From the NCBI GenBank assembly GCA_045576175.1, contig JAZNFW010000023.1:1-6370 (forward strand): a DNA stretch of 6,370 nt, written 5' to 3'. Below, one piece after another: positions 1-6,162 of this stretch; position 1 is the stretch's first letter, and each line of letters begins with the position of its first letter. Source of the DNA: RGIG8748 sp045576175. GTDB taxonomy: Bacteria; Bacillota; Clostridia; UMGS1810. Both the position numbers and the translations under genes were made by a program. Under the pieces are notes generated by a model. That model was given only the letters and a program-made list of their open reading frames with translations. It was not told the origin of the DNA and searched no databases.

Positions 1-71
1 TAAAAGACTCTATCTTCACTTTTAAGTATTTTTTACAAAATAAATTTAAAACACACTTTGTGTTGTTAGCT

Positions 72-99
72 TTGAAATTTTCTTCAAAAATGATATAAT
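72..99 (+). promoter_or_regulatory. Sigma-A-type promoter P1 with extended -10
   Basis: A -35-like TTGAAA (72-77) and a perfect TATAAT (94-99) are separated by 16 bases. The -10 is preceded by TG at 91-92, giving the extended -10 form TGnTATAAT. The 40 bases upstream are almost pure A/T and could act as an UP element. Transcription would start near 106 and give a leader of about 65 bases before the sigma factor start. Spacing and motif quality make this the better of the two promoters seen here. Confidence 0.7.
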
Positions 100-102
100 A
101 TA

Positions 103-132
103 TTGACTTTTGCCCTTTTAAAATCGTCTAAT
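103..132 (+). promoter_or_regulatory. Possible second promoter P2
   Basis: TTGACT (103-108) and TCTAAT (127-132) each match the sigma-A consensus at five of six positions, with an 18-base spacer. It overlaps the expected start site of P1 and would itself start near 139, inside the inverted repeat at 136-151. I see no clear ECF-type -35 AAC with a matching -10, so autoregulation by the encoded sigma factor is not evident from sequence alone. Confidence 0.4.
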
Positions 133-135
133 AGA

Positions 136-151
136 TGTAAAGGTCTTTACA
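136..151. promoter_or_regulatory. Inverted repeat, operator-like (TGTAAAG-GT-CTTTACA)
   Basis: A perfect 7-bp inverted repeat with a 2-base centre lies between the promoters and the ribosome binding site. Two bases are too few for a stable RNA hairpin loop, so a dimeric protein binding site is more likely. The half-sites TGTAA and TTACA, here six bases apart, resemble the variable-spacer CcpA-type sites reported in clostridia; the spacing does not fit the standard 14-bp cre or the 17-bp TnrA site. A regulator bound here would block elongation from P1 and initiation from P2. Confidence 0.45.
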
Positions 152-156
152 AAGGT

Positions 157-165
157 GAAAGGAGG
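157..165 (+). promoter_or_regulatory. Ribosome binding site that fixes the TTG start of the sigma gene
   Basis: GAAAGGAGG is a near-perfect Shine-Dalgarno sequence ending seven bases before TTG at 173. The upstream in-frame GTG at 155 overlaps this sequence and so cannot be the start it serves. Confidence 0.8.
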
Positions 166-172
166 ACTCAAT

Positions 173-643
173 TTGTACGAATTGTTCGAGCAGAGATATA
201 AAGAATGTGAAAAGTCGTTGTTCTTGGTTGCAATTGGTTATCTGCGCAATACCGAGGACGCAAAAGACTGTCTTCAGGAAGCCGTATTGTCTGCGCTTAA
301 ATCATACAGCACTTTAAGGGACAAGAACTATTTTAAGACATGGCTCACGAGGATAGTAATCAACAAGAGCAAAGACTATTTGAAGAAACAAAGATTTACT
401 GAAGAATTGACAGACAATCTAAATGTATTTTACGATATGCCATTAGATGAAATCGGCATAATGGACTGTATATGCAAACTAAATCCTCAATTGTCAATAT
501 ACATAACCTTAAGGTTCTATAATGATATGACTTACGACGAGGTTGCACGCACATTGAAAAAGCCTGTTTCAACTGTAAAATACAAAACGCAAAAGGCATT
601 AAAGGAATTAAAATCACTTTTGGAAGGAGATGCAAATAAATGA
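173..643 (+). CDS. ECF-type RNA polymerase sigma factor
   Basis: This 156-residue protein has the two-domain layout and length of group 4 (ECF) sigma factors, which redirect RNA polymerase to stress or envelope genes. Region 2 lies at about residues 5-72, with the NTEDAKDCLQEA helix near 26-37 and a region 2.4-like KTWLTRIVINKSKDYLKK near 55-72. Region 4 lies at about 97-149, with a helix-turn-helix in TYDEVARTLKKPVSTVKYKT (about 120-139). There is no SnoaL or other C-terminal extension. The TTG start at 173 is chosen because an excellent ribosome binding site sits seven bases upstream; the longer GTG form would begin inside that site. The stop overlaps the next gene's start as ATGA, so the pair is probably translationally coupled. 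The downstream membrane protein is its likely anti-sigma partner. The regulon and inducing signal cannot be inferred. Confidence 0.92.
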   Translation: MYELFEQRYKECEKSLFLVAIGYLRNTEDAKDCLQEAVLSALKSYSTLRDKNYFKTWLTRIVINKSKDYLKKQRFTEELTDNLNVFYDMPLDEIGIMDCICKLNPQLSIYITLRFYNDMTYDEVARTLKKPVSTVKYKTQKALKELKSLLEGDANK

Positions 644-1287
644 AACTGTCTGAATTGGAAATCAAATTAAGAAAACACGCAAGTACAACAAAAAGTGTCA
701 TGCAACCTCCTTTCGACCTAGAAGAAGAAATCAAAAATATGGAGGAGCACGCTATGAGTAAACCTAAAAGCATTATGAAAAAAACCGTAGCAATCGCCGC
801 AGTATTGGCACTTTGCATTATAGCCCTTACAATCACCCCTTTGGCAAATGGAATTAAAGGTTTTTTCAGCGACATCATTCGCTTTGACGGAGCCATAACC
901 GGAACGCAATATGAAAACGCAACTAATGATATTAAAGTGGATGTTTTAGAATTGACAACAGATAATGGTAATGTAATTATCCCTTTAGACCTAACCTTTG
1001 AAAATCCAACAGAAGCACCGTTTCCATATATACAGGAAGTTTCAATTGCTGAATATAAAATAGTGGACAGCCAAAATAAAAAAATTGTGAAAGCAAAGCT
1101 TTCTGCACAAGAAGGAAATAAGGGAACTGTAAATAACGGCATGGTACTAGTCAACCTTTCAGTTGACAATTCTAAACTCAAATACGGCGAGGAATACGCT
1201 ATAATAATAGAAAAGCTATTTGGTCATTCAAAAGCCGACGCACCACTTCATATAACAGGAACATGGAGATGTAAATTTGTAAGGTAA
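640..1287 (+). CDS. Putative single-pass membrane anti-sigma factor (DUF4179-like)
   Basis: The 215-residue product has a charged N-terminal segment (1-45), one hydrophobic span at about 48-69 (core AIAAVLALCIIALTI), and a C-terminal domain of about 145 residues that looks beta-rich and probably lies outside the cell. That topology, and its position directly after an ECF sigma gene with an ATGA overlap, point to an anti-sigma factor holding the sigma at the membrane. The N-terminus lacks the HxxxCxxC zinc anti-sigma motif, so it would belong to the non-zinc group; the post-membrane region resembles DUF4179-type partners of clostridial ECF sigmas, judged by eye. AAGGAGA (624-630) sits nine bases before the ATG at 640. 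A second strong ribosome binding site and in-frame ATG occur at codon 39. The function is inferred mainly from context. Confidence 0.72.
   Translation: MKLSELEIKLRKHASTTKSVMQPPFDLEEEIKNMEEHAMSKPKSIMKKTVAIAAVLALCIIALTITPLANGIKGFFSDIIRFDGAITGTQYENATNDIKVDVLELTTDNGNVIIPLDLTFENPTEAPFPYIQEVSIAEYKIVDSQNKKIVKAKLSAQEGNKGTVNNGMVLVNLSVDNSKLKYGEEYAIIIEKLFGHSKADAPLHITGTWRCKFVR
741..756 (+). promoter_or_regulatory. Internal ribosome binding site and in-frame ATG inside the anti-sigma gene
   Basis: GGAGGAG (741-747) is followed after six bases by ATG at 754, in frame with the 640 start at residue 39 (MSKPKSIMKK). Initiation here would give a 177-residue form that keeps the membrane span and outer domain but lacks most of the cytoplasmic segment. 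It may be fortuitous, since GGAGGA also encodes part of EEH. Confidence 0.35.
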
Positions 1288-1322
1288 AACGCCTCATTAG
1301 AAATAACCTTTATTTGAATTAT

Positions 1323-1360
1323 AAAAAGCAATTGAACATTTCAAAGTTCAATTGCTTTTT
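1323..1360. terminator. Bidirectional intrinsic terminator between convergent operons
   Basis: A perfect 15-bp stem (1323-1337 with 1346-1360) encloses an 8-base loop. Its core GCAATTGAAC / GTTCAATTGC is flanked by five A on the left and six T on the right (1356-1361), so an RNA made from either strand ends in a hairpin plus U-run. It lies 35 bases past the anti-sigma stop and 19 bases past the stop of the leftward amidohydrolase gene, so it can end both units. Confidence 0.93.
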
Positions 1361-1379
1361 TCTTCACATATCTTGTGCA

Positions 1380-2186
1380 TCATATAGTCTTTATATCAAA
1401 CAGCTTTGCGGTATTGTTACAAAGTATGTCCTCACGCTGTTTTTTCGTGAGTTTTATCTGCATAAACTTTTCGATTTCGTCTTTGGGCTCCCACATGGGA
1501 TAGTCTGTACCAAAGAGAACACGCTCAGTTCCATAGTAAGATATAAGCTCTTTTGCCTTTTGGGGAGTCATAGCGTAAAGCGAAGAAGAGCAATCAACAT
1601 AAAAGTTTTCGTAATTACTGAGTTTTTGTGTAGCTTCCTCCCAAATAGACCAACCGCCAAAATGTGCACCTATAACGGTTAAATCCTTATAAATATCAAG
1701 AATGGGCATCATTCTGTTTGGATTTGAAAAATCGTAACGGTGGTCGCCCGTATGAATGAGTATCGGCAGTCTTCCCTCACAAAGCTCATATATTTTGAGC
1801 ATACGATAATCATCTATTTTGAACTGCTGTATGTCGGGATGAAGCTTTACACCCTTTAAGCCAAGACTAATTATTTCATTAACATCTGCCTCGATGTCCT
1901 CGCTATCAGGATGTAGTGTACCCAAGCCGGTAAATTTACCTTGGCTTTCTTCAACAGAGTTTGCAATAAAATTATTGATGCTGGAAACCTGCTTTGGAGT
2001 TGTAGCGACAGACTGAACTACAAAATGTTCTATACCTGCATTTGTGCCATATTCTAAAAGTGTGGATATTTTGCCATCCAAAAACATTGGGATGCTATAG
2101 AAATGACCAGTGCTGTCCGATGCTTTTTGGGCAATCTTGTCGGGATATATATGACAGTGAGCATCTATTATTTTGTATTTTTTCAT
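1380..2186 (-). CDS. Metal-dependent amidohydrolase (amidohydrolase 2 / ACMSD-like family)
   Basis: This 268-residue protein is a TIM-barrel hydrolase or decarboxylase of the amidohydrolase_2 type. In numbering from the chosen start, the first metal motif DAHCH is at 8-12, followed by KLHPD at 114-118, a metal-ligand histidine in ILIHTGD at about 145, another in GAHFGG at about 175, and the catalytic or metal aspartate in GTDYP at 228. All expected ligand positions are present, so it is probably active. Family members hydrolyse lactones, amides or esters, or decarboxylate aromatic or dienoic acids; the substrate cannot be assigned. An ATG three codons upstream (2195) is rejected because GAAAGG (2203-2198) ends only two bases before it but is well aligned for the ATG at 2186. 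It is the third gene of the T-box operon, 29 bases after the fusion gene, and ends just before the shared terminator. Confidence 0.88.
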   Translation of the reverse strand: MKKYKIIDAHCHIYPDKIAQKASDSTGHFYSIPMFLDGKISTLLEYGTNAGIEHFVVQSVATTPKQVSSINNFIANSVEESQGKFTGLGTLHPDSEDIEADVNEIISLGLKGVKLHPDIQQFKIDDYRMLKIYELCEGRLPILIHTGDHRYDFSNPNRMMPILDIYKDLTVIGAHFGGWSIWEEATQKLSNYENFYVDCSSSLYAMTPQKAKELISYYGTERVLFGTDYPMWEPKDEIEKFMQIKLTKKQREDILCNNTAKLFDIKTI

Positions 2187-2197
2187 TATATTCATCG

Positions 2198-2203
2198 CCT
2201 TTC
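2198..2203 (-). promoter_or_regulatory. Ribosome binding site deciding the amidohydrolase start
   Basis: On the minus strand GAAAGG ends two bases before ATG 2195 and eleven before ATG 2186. Aligned with the full anti-Shine-Dalgarno, it leaves about eight bases to ATG 2186, the normal distance, and none for ATG 2195. The start MKKYKIIDAHCH is therefore preferred. Confidence 0.6.
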
Positions 2204-2215
2204 AAGAAGCCCAAA

Positions 2216-4675
2216 TCATTTTTTTAAACCCAACTTTTCGGCTGATTCATCACGCATTTTGTACTTTAAGATTTTACCTGCCGCATTCATTGGAAATTCA
2301 TCTACAAACAAAAAGTATTTAGGAACTTTGTGTCTTGCAATAGAAGCATTACCAAATTCACGCATCTCATTTTCGTCGGATGCTTCGCCTTTGTGAAGGA
2401 TAATCCATGCACAACATTCCTCGCCATATCTTTCATCGGGAACGCCTACCACCTGAACATCACGAACCTTTGGATTTGTAAGGTAGAATTCTTCAATCTC
2501 TCTTGGATAAAGGTTTTCGCCACCACGGATAATCATATCCTTTAATCTTCCGGTTACCTTGTAGTATCCGTCAGGAGTTCTCATACAAATGTCTCCGGAG
2601 TGGAGCCAACCTTCTGCATCTATTGCCTGTGCTGTTGCTTCGGGCATTTTGTAGTAGCCCTTCATAATATTAAAGCCTCTTGCAACAAATTCACCGCTTT
2701 CGCCATCGGGAAGTTCCTCGCCTGTTTCGGGGTCGATAATCTTGCACTCAACACCCGGAAAAGCACTACCGACGGTTTCGACTCTATGGTCAAGGTCTTC
2801 GTTTACCTCACCCATTGTACATCCGGGAGATGCCTCGGTCTGTCCGTAAACAGAAATAATCTCACGCATATTCATTTCCACAGAAGCACGGCGCATAAGG
2901 TCTGCCGGACAGTTTGCACCTGCCATAATGCCTGTTCTTATATACGAAAAATCTGTTTTAGCAAAATCGGGATGATTAAACATGGCGATAAACATTGTGG
3001 GAACACCGTTAAAGCAGGTGATTTTCTCGTCATTCACACAAGCAAGTGCCGATTTTGGCGAGAAATACGGAATGGGACAAAGTGTACCGCCGTGTGTCAT
3101 CATAGATGTCATAGAAAGCACCATACCAAAACAATGGAACATAGGAACCTGAATCATCATACGGTCTGCAGTAGACAAATCCATCCTGTCTCCAATGGTT
3201 TTACCGTTGTTTACAATATTGCGGTGAGTGAGCATAACACCCTTGGGGAAACCTGTTGTTCCCGATGTGTACTGCATATTGCAAACATCATCGCTCTTAA
3301 CAAGAGAAGCTCGTCTTCTCACCTCTTCACGCGGAACAAGTGAAGAACGGGTGAGCATCTGCTCCCAAGTGAGACAGCCATCCATAGAAAATCCTACTGT
3401 TACAACATTTCTTAAGAAAGGCAGATTTTTAGAATACAATGGCTTGCCGGGCTCTAAATTTTTAAGTTCAGGGCAAAGCTCCTCGATTATTTCTTTGTAG
3501 TTGATATCCTTGCAATACTCAATCATTACGAGAGTATGTGTGTCGGACTGCTTTAAAAGATATTCAATCTCGTGAATTTTGTATGCGGTATTAACGGTAA
3601 CTAAAACCGCACCGATTTTGGTTGTTGCCCAGAATGTAATAAACCACTGGGGCACATTTGTTGCCCAAACAGCGACATGGTCTCCGGCTTTTACACCCAA
3701 AGAAATAAGCGCTGCAGCACATTCGTCAACATCGCGTCTAAACTGCTCATATGTTCTTGTGTAATCAAGTGTAGGATATTTAAAAGCATACTGGTCAGGG
3801 TATTTTTCTACCATTGTATCGAGCACCTGAGAAAATGTTGCATCAATAACATCATACTTTTTCCATACAAAAGTTCCTGTCTTGTCTCTGTTGTAATATA
3901 CTTTGTCGAAAGATTTTTTCTCGCGGTTAAGCTGTGAAATATAATTTGCAAAATGTGTAAGAACTATATCCGCATCTTGTATTTCTTCATTCCAAGCCGC
4001 ACAAATATAGCCTTCATAGTTAAGAGATGAAAGCGCACCGATGAGCTTTGCAACATCAAGCTCACCTTCGCCAATAAGCACTGTTTTACCGTCCTTCATA
4101 TCGCCAAGGCGGACATACTTAATGTACGCACCGAGTGTTTTGATTGTTGCTTCGGATGTCTCGCCGGCATCAAAATGTGTACCTCTTACATTCCATGAAA
4201 CACCTATTGCTGCAGAGGAGAAATGGTTTATTATATCAATTACATTTTCGGTGTTTGCAAGGTATCCGACTGTCTCGAACAAAATATTTACATCTGTGTT
4301 TTCTGCTTTCTTGATAGCCTCTGAAAGTTTTTCGTCAAGGACATCAAAAGAAACATTTTTTTCTATGTGCAAAATAATATTTGAAATTCCCGATGATGCA
4401 GCCATATCCACATATTTTGCAATTAAATCAGCTGTTGTGTTTTCGTCGTCAACACTGCCCGGCATACGAAGTGCCGAAACAGCAAGATTTCTGTTTACAA
4501 GCTTTCTTTTGGCATCGGCTATTCGATCACGTCTTAATATACTGTCGTGATGGGAGCTTCTTTCTTTAAGGGCATCGTATATTTCAAAGCCCTCAAATCC
4601 GTAATCAAAGGCATAACGGCAAGTATCAAGAAAGGATGCTCGGCTCACATTCTTGGTTGAAAATACTAACTTCAT
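2216..4675 (-). CDS. Fusion of a degenerate sugar-isomerase-like TIM barrel with an acyl-CoA synthetase
   Basis: The 819-residue product joins two domains. Residues 1 to about 248 look like the xylose-isomerase-like / AP endonuclease 2 TIM barrel; the pattern FETVGYLANTENV and the repeat-end GEGELDV fit this family. Most metal ligands are lost: Glu134 and Asp192 remain, but the expected Asp, His, His and Glu are Asn162, Gly165, Arg189 and Ala227. After a linker, residues about 275-819 form a complete ANL-superfamily acyl-CoA synthetase: P-loop YTSGTTGFPKGVM at 469-481, YGQTEA at 610-615, GWLHSGD at 689-695, GRLKDMIIRGGENLYP at 709-724, and catalytic Lys801 in AGK. This half should adenylate a carboxylic acid and transfer it to CoA; the best overall resemblance is to medium or long-chain FadD-like ligases. 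The start at 4675 has GAGGAGG six bases upstream; the longer form beginning at 4711 would overlap the upstream gene and lacks that site. The acid used is unknown. Confidence 0.9.
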   Translation of the reverse strand: MKLVFSTKNVSRASFLDTCRYAFDYGFEGFEIYDALKERSSHHDSILRRDRIADAKRKLVNRNLAVSALRMPGSVDDENTTADLIAKYVDMAASSGISNIILHIEKNVSFDVLDEKLSEAIKKAENTDVNILFETVGYLANTENVIDIINHFSSAAIGVSWNVRGTHFDAGETSEATIKTLGAYIKYVRLGDMKDGKTVLIGEGELDVAKLIGALSSLNYEGYICAAWNEEIQDADIVLTHFANYISQLNREKKSFDKVYYNRDKTGTFVWKKYDVIDATFSQVLDTMVEKYPDQYAFKYPTLDYTRTYEQFRRDVDECAAALISLGVKAGDHVAVWATNVPQWFITFWATTKIGAVLVTVNTAYKIHEIEYLLKQSDTHTLVMIEYCKDINYKEIIEELCPELKNLEPGKPLYSKNLPFLRNVVTVGFSMDGCLTWEQMLTRSSLVPREEVRRRASLVKSDDVCNMQYTSGTTGFPKGVMLTHRNIVNNGKTIGDRMDLSTADRMMIQVPMFHCFGMVLSMTSMMTHGGTLCPIPYFSPKSALACVNDEKITCFNGVPTMFIAMFNHPDFAKTDFSYIRTGIMAGANCPADLMRRASVEMNMREIISVYGQTEASPGCTMGEVNEDLDHRVETVGSAFPGVECKIIDPETGEELPDGESGEFVARGFNIMKGYYKMPEATAQAIDAEGWLHSGDICMRTPDGYYKVTGRLKDMIIRGGENLYPREIEEFYLTNPKVRDVQVVGVPDERYGEECCAWIILHKGEASDENEMREFGNASIARHKVPKYFLFVDEFPMNAAGKILKYKMRDESAEKLGLKK

Positions 4676-4676
4676 A

Positions 4677-6065
4677 TTACGCCTCCTCAAATACAATTTT
4701 GTTAAGTGCATTTATATATGCTCTGATGCTTGCAGCAACAATATCGGTAGATGTTCCGTTGCCTGAATAGAGTTTGCCGTTGTTTCGAAGTCTTACGAGC
4801 GCAGAGCCTAATGCTTCCTTGCCTTCGGTTACAGCCTGAACCTGAAAATCATCAAGCTCATAATGATGGCCTATACACTGTTCTATAGCTCTAAAAGCCG
4901 AATCAATAGGGCCTTCTCCGTTACTTACACCACATATGATTTCATCGTTACATTTGAGTGTGACCTGGCTCATTGAGTTTGACAAGTTGGAGCTTGTTGT
5001 GGTGTATGCTTCAAAATGGTATGTTGAAGGAGCCTGCATAGCAGAACTTGCAATTAATGCTTCGAGCTCTTTTGAGCCTACAGCACCCTTCTTTTCACAC
5101 ACATGCATAAGAGCCTTGTATACATTTCCAACATCCAAGTCAGAAAGCTCATAACCAAGAACAACAGCTGCCTGTGTAACCTGTGCTATAGAAGAATCGG
5201 AGTCGAGCAAAATCTTTTTCTTGTCACTTACAGCTTTTTCGGATTCATATGTTTCGTGGTTTATATTTGTGAGCATATCGTCTATGCTGGAATGGATTTT
5301 TGTGGTATCTAGCTCAACTTTAGCATCAATCTGTGAAGCACAAACGCTTATTGCATCAGAAAATTCTCCTGTTAAGAGAACATCCTTTCCTGCCATAGCA
5401 CATTTGATGCCATCGGCACCATTTACTATGGAACTAAAAGCGGATGCAACGCCCATATTGATACGGTCGGAAGGCTGTACATACACAGGTATACTTACTG
5501 CCTCTTTAACCTTTAAAGCTAATTTTCCAATTTCATCGGGGGTTGACACGCCTGCATTATCACAAACGGTTACAATAGTTGCACCGTTTGCTGCTGCCTC
5601 TTTTACCGCTAAGATAAGGAAATCTTCATCAGCTCTTGTTGCATCAAGGGCAGAAAATTCCACATCGCTGCAATATGCTTTTGCCTCTTTTACAAGCTCT
5701 GCAATTTTTTCGAGCATAACGGCCTGTTTTACATGGTATGTATATTCCATCTGGATTGTTGATACAGGGAGTTCAATCTGAAGACGAGGTTTTTTTGCAT
5801 CCTTAATGCATTCCCAAATAGATGCAACATCCTCTTTGTTAAAGCCAACAGGGATAGCAAGAGTAGCATTTTGAACATTCTGTGCAATAGTTTTATATAT
5901 AATTGCGTCCTCACGGAAGTTTTTTACAGTCGGCAATTCGATAGCATCTGCTCCAAGAGTGTCTGCACAGTTTGCTATTGCTGATTTTTCACGAAAGAGC
6001 AGCGAAACTTCGCGGTCCTCTGAAAGATTTTTGAGTGTAATGTCTGCAACGTGGATTGTTTTCAT
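4677..6065 (-). CDS. LeuA-family protein with an intact regulatory domain and a degenerate catalytic barrel
   Basis: The 462-residue product is related to 2-isopropylmalate synthase but is shorter than the usual roughly 500-plus residues. The N-terminal HMGL-like barrel (about 1-245) keeps VEFSALDATRADEDFL (135-150) and CDNAGVSTPDE (168-178). The family's DTTLRDGEQ becomes DITLKNLSED (8-17), losing the catalytic Arg and metal Asp; the HxH metal pair in HCHND becomes QPSDR (197-201); the IHME His becomes Gln105; SAEDATR becomes SALDATR; and the HESGIHxDG linker segment is missing. In contrast, the C-terminal LeuA allosteric domain (about 345-458) is well conserved, including SNGEGPIDSAFRAI (381-394), EALGSALVRL (417-426) and STDIVAASIRAYINALN (439-455). 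It is therefore unlikely to be a working synthase; a leucine-binding regulatory or scaffold role is an inference. It is the first gene after the T-box leader, with GAAAGGAG nine bases before its ATG. Confidence 0.85.
   Translation of the reverse strand: MKTIHVADITLKNLSEDREVSLLFREKSAIANCADTLGADAIELPTVKNFREDAIIYKTIAQNVQNATLAIPVGFNKEDVASIWECIKDAKKPRLQIELPVSTIQMEYTYHVKQAVMLEKIAELVKEAKAYCSDVEFSALDATRADEDFLILAVKEAAANGATIVTVCDNAGVSTPDEIGKLALKVKEAVSIPVYVQPSDRINMGVASAFSSIVNGADGIKCAMAGKDVLLTGEFSDAISVCASQIDAKVELDTTKIHSSIDDMLTNINHETYESEKAVSDKKKILLDSDSSIAQVTQAAVVLGYELSDLDVGNVYKALMHVCEKKGAVGSKELEALIASSAMQAPSTYHFEAYTTTSSNLSNSMSQVTLKCNDEIICGVSNGEGPIDSAFRAIEQCIGHHYELDDFQVQAVTEGKEALGSALVRLRNNGKLYSGNGTSTDIVAASIRAYINALNKIVFEEA
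4682..4688 (-). promoter_or_regulatory. Ribosome binding site embedded in the end of the LeuA-like gene
   Basis: GAGGAGG (4688-4682) is encoded by the last Glu-Glu-Ala codons of the upstream gene and ends six bases before the ATG at 4675. The upstream TAA (4679-4677) is separated from this ATG by a single base, so the two proteins are probably made by coupled translation. Confidence 0.85.
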
Positions 6066-6074
6066 ATTTGAAAA

Positions 6075-6082
6075 CTCCTTTC
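6075..6082 (-). promoter_or_regulatory. Ribosome binding site of the LeuA-like gene
   Basis: GAAAGGAG ends nine bases before ATG 6065 and lies about 34 bases past the U-run of the leader terminator, so it is made only in read-through transcripts. Confidence 0.8.
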
Positions 6083-6115
6083 AAGTTATAAAATATAGAA
6101 TAAGATTTTCAAAGC

Positions 6116-6162
6116 AAAAAAACGCTTTCATCTCTTCGCTGTATCAAAGAGACGAAAACGTT
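6116..6162 (-). terminator. T-box leader intrinsic terminator
   Basis: On the minus strand AACGTTTTCGTCTCTT (6162-6147) pairs with AAGAGATGAAAGCGTT (6136-6121) over 16 positions with two G-U pairs, around a 10-base loop, and is followed by a U-run reaching 6116. The segment AAACGCTT (6177-6170) just upstream can also pair with the AAGCGTTT end of the 3' arm, and it belongs to the antiterminator, which gives the overlap needed for switching. Confidence 0.9.

Noticed and set aside
50..64. Small hairpin AACACA-CTT-TGTGTT upstream of the promoters
   Set aside because: It has only six base pairs, mostly A-T, with no T-run on the plus strand and no leftward gene to end on the minus strand, so it is not supported as a terminator.
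136..151. Inverted repeat as a TnrA/GlnR site, standard cre or BlaI/CopY-type operator
   Set aside because: The spacing is one base short for TGTNA-N7-TNACA, two bases too long for the usual cre, and the half-sites are in the opposite order to TACAnnTGTA.
155..172. GTG at 155 as the start of the sigma factor
   Set aside because: It overlaps the Shine-Dalgarno GAAAGGAGG (157-165), which is ideally spaced for TTG at 173, and has no ribosome binding site of its own.
396..1181. 261-residue minus-strand open frame under the sigma and anti-sigma genes
   Set aside because: It is antisense to two clear genes, spans their junction, shows no recognisable domain, and no ribosome binding site was noted for it.
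2600..3343. 247-residue plus-strand open frame opposite the acyl-CoA synthetase
   Set aside because: Its Cys- and His-rich composition is typical of an antisense shadow, and it covers the strongly conserved P-loop region of the real gene.
4676..4711. ATG at 4711 as the start of the fusion protein
   Set aside because: It would add 12 residues that overlap the end of the LeuA-like gene. The ATG at 4675 has GAGGAGG six bases upstream and begins with a typical barrel strand.
4041..5781. Plus-strand open frames of 169 and 186 residues opposite the fusion and LeuA-like genes
   Set aside because: They are Ser- and Phe-rich shadows of well-supported genes, with no recognisable domain or promoter.
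4677..6065. Naming the gene leuA as a functional 2-isopropylmalate synthase
   Set aside because: Metal-binding and catalytic residues are missing at several separate places, so the name would imply an activity the sequence does not support.
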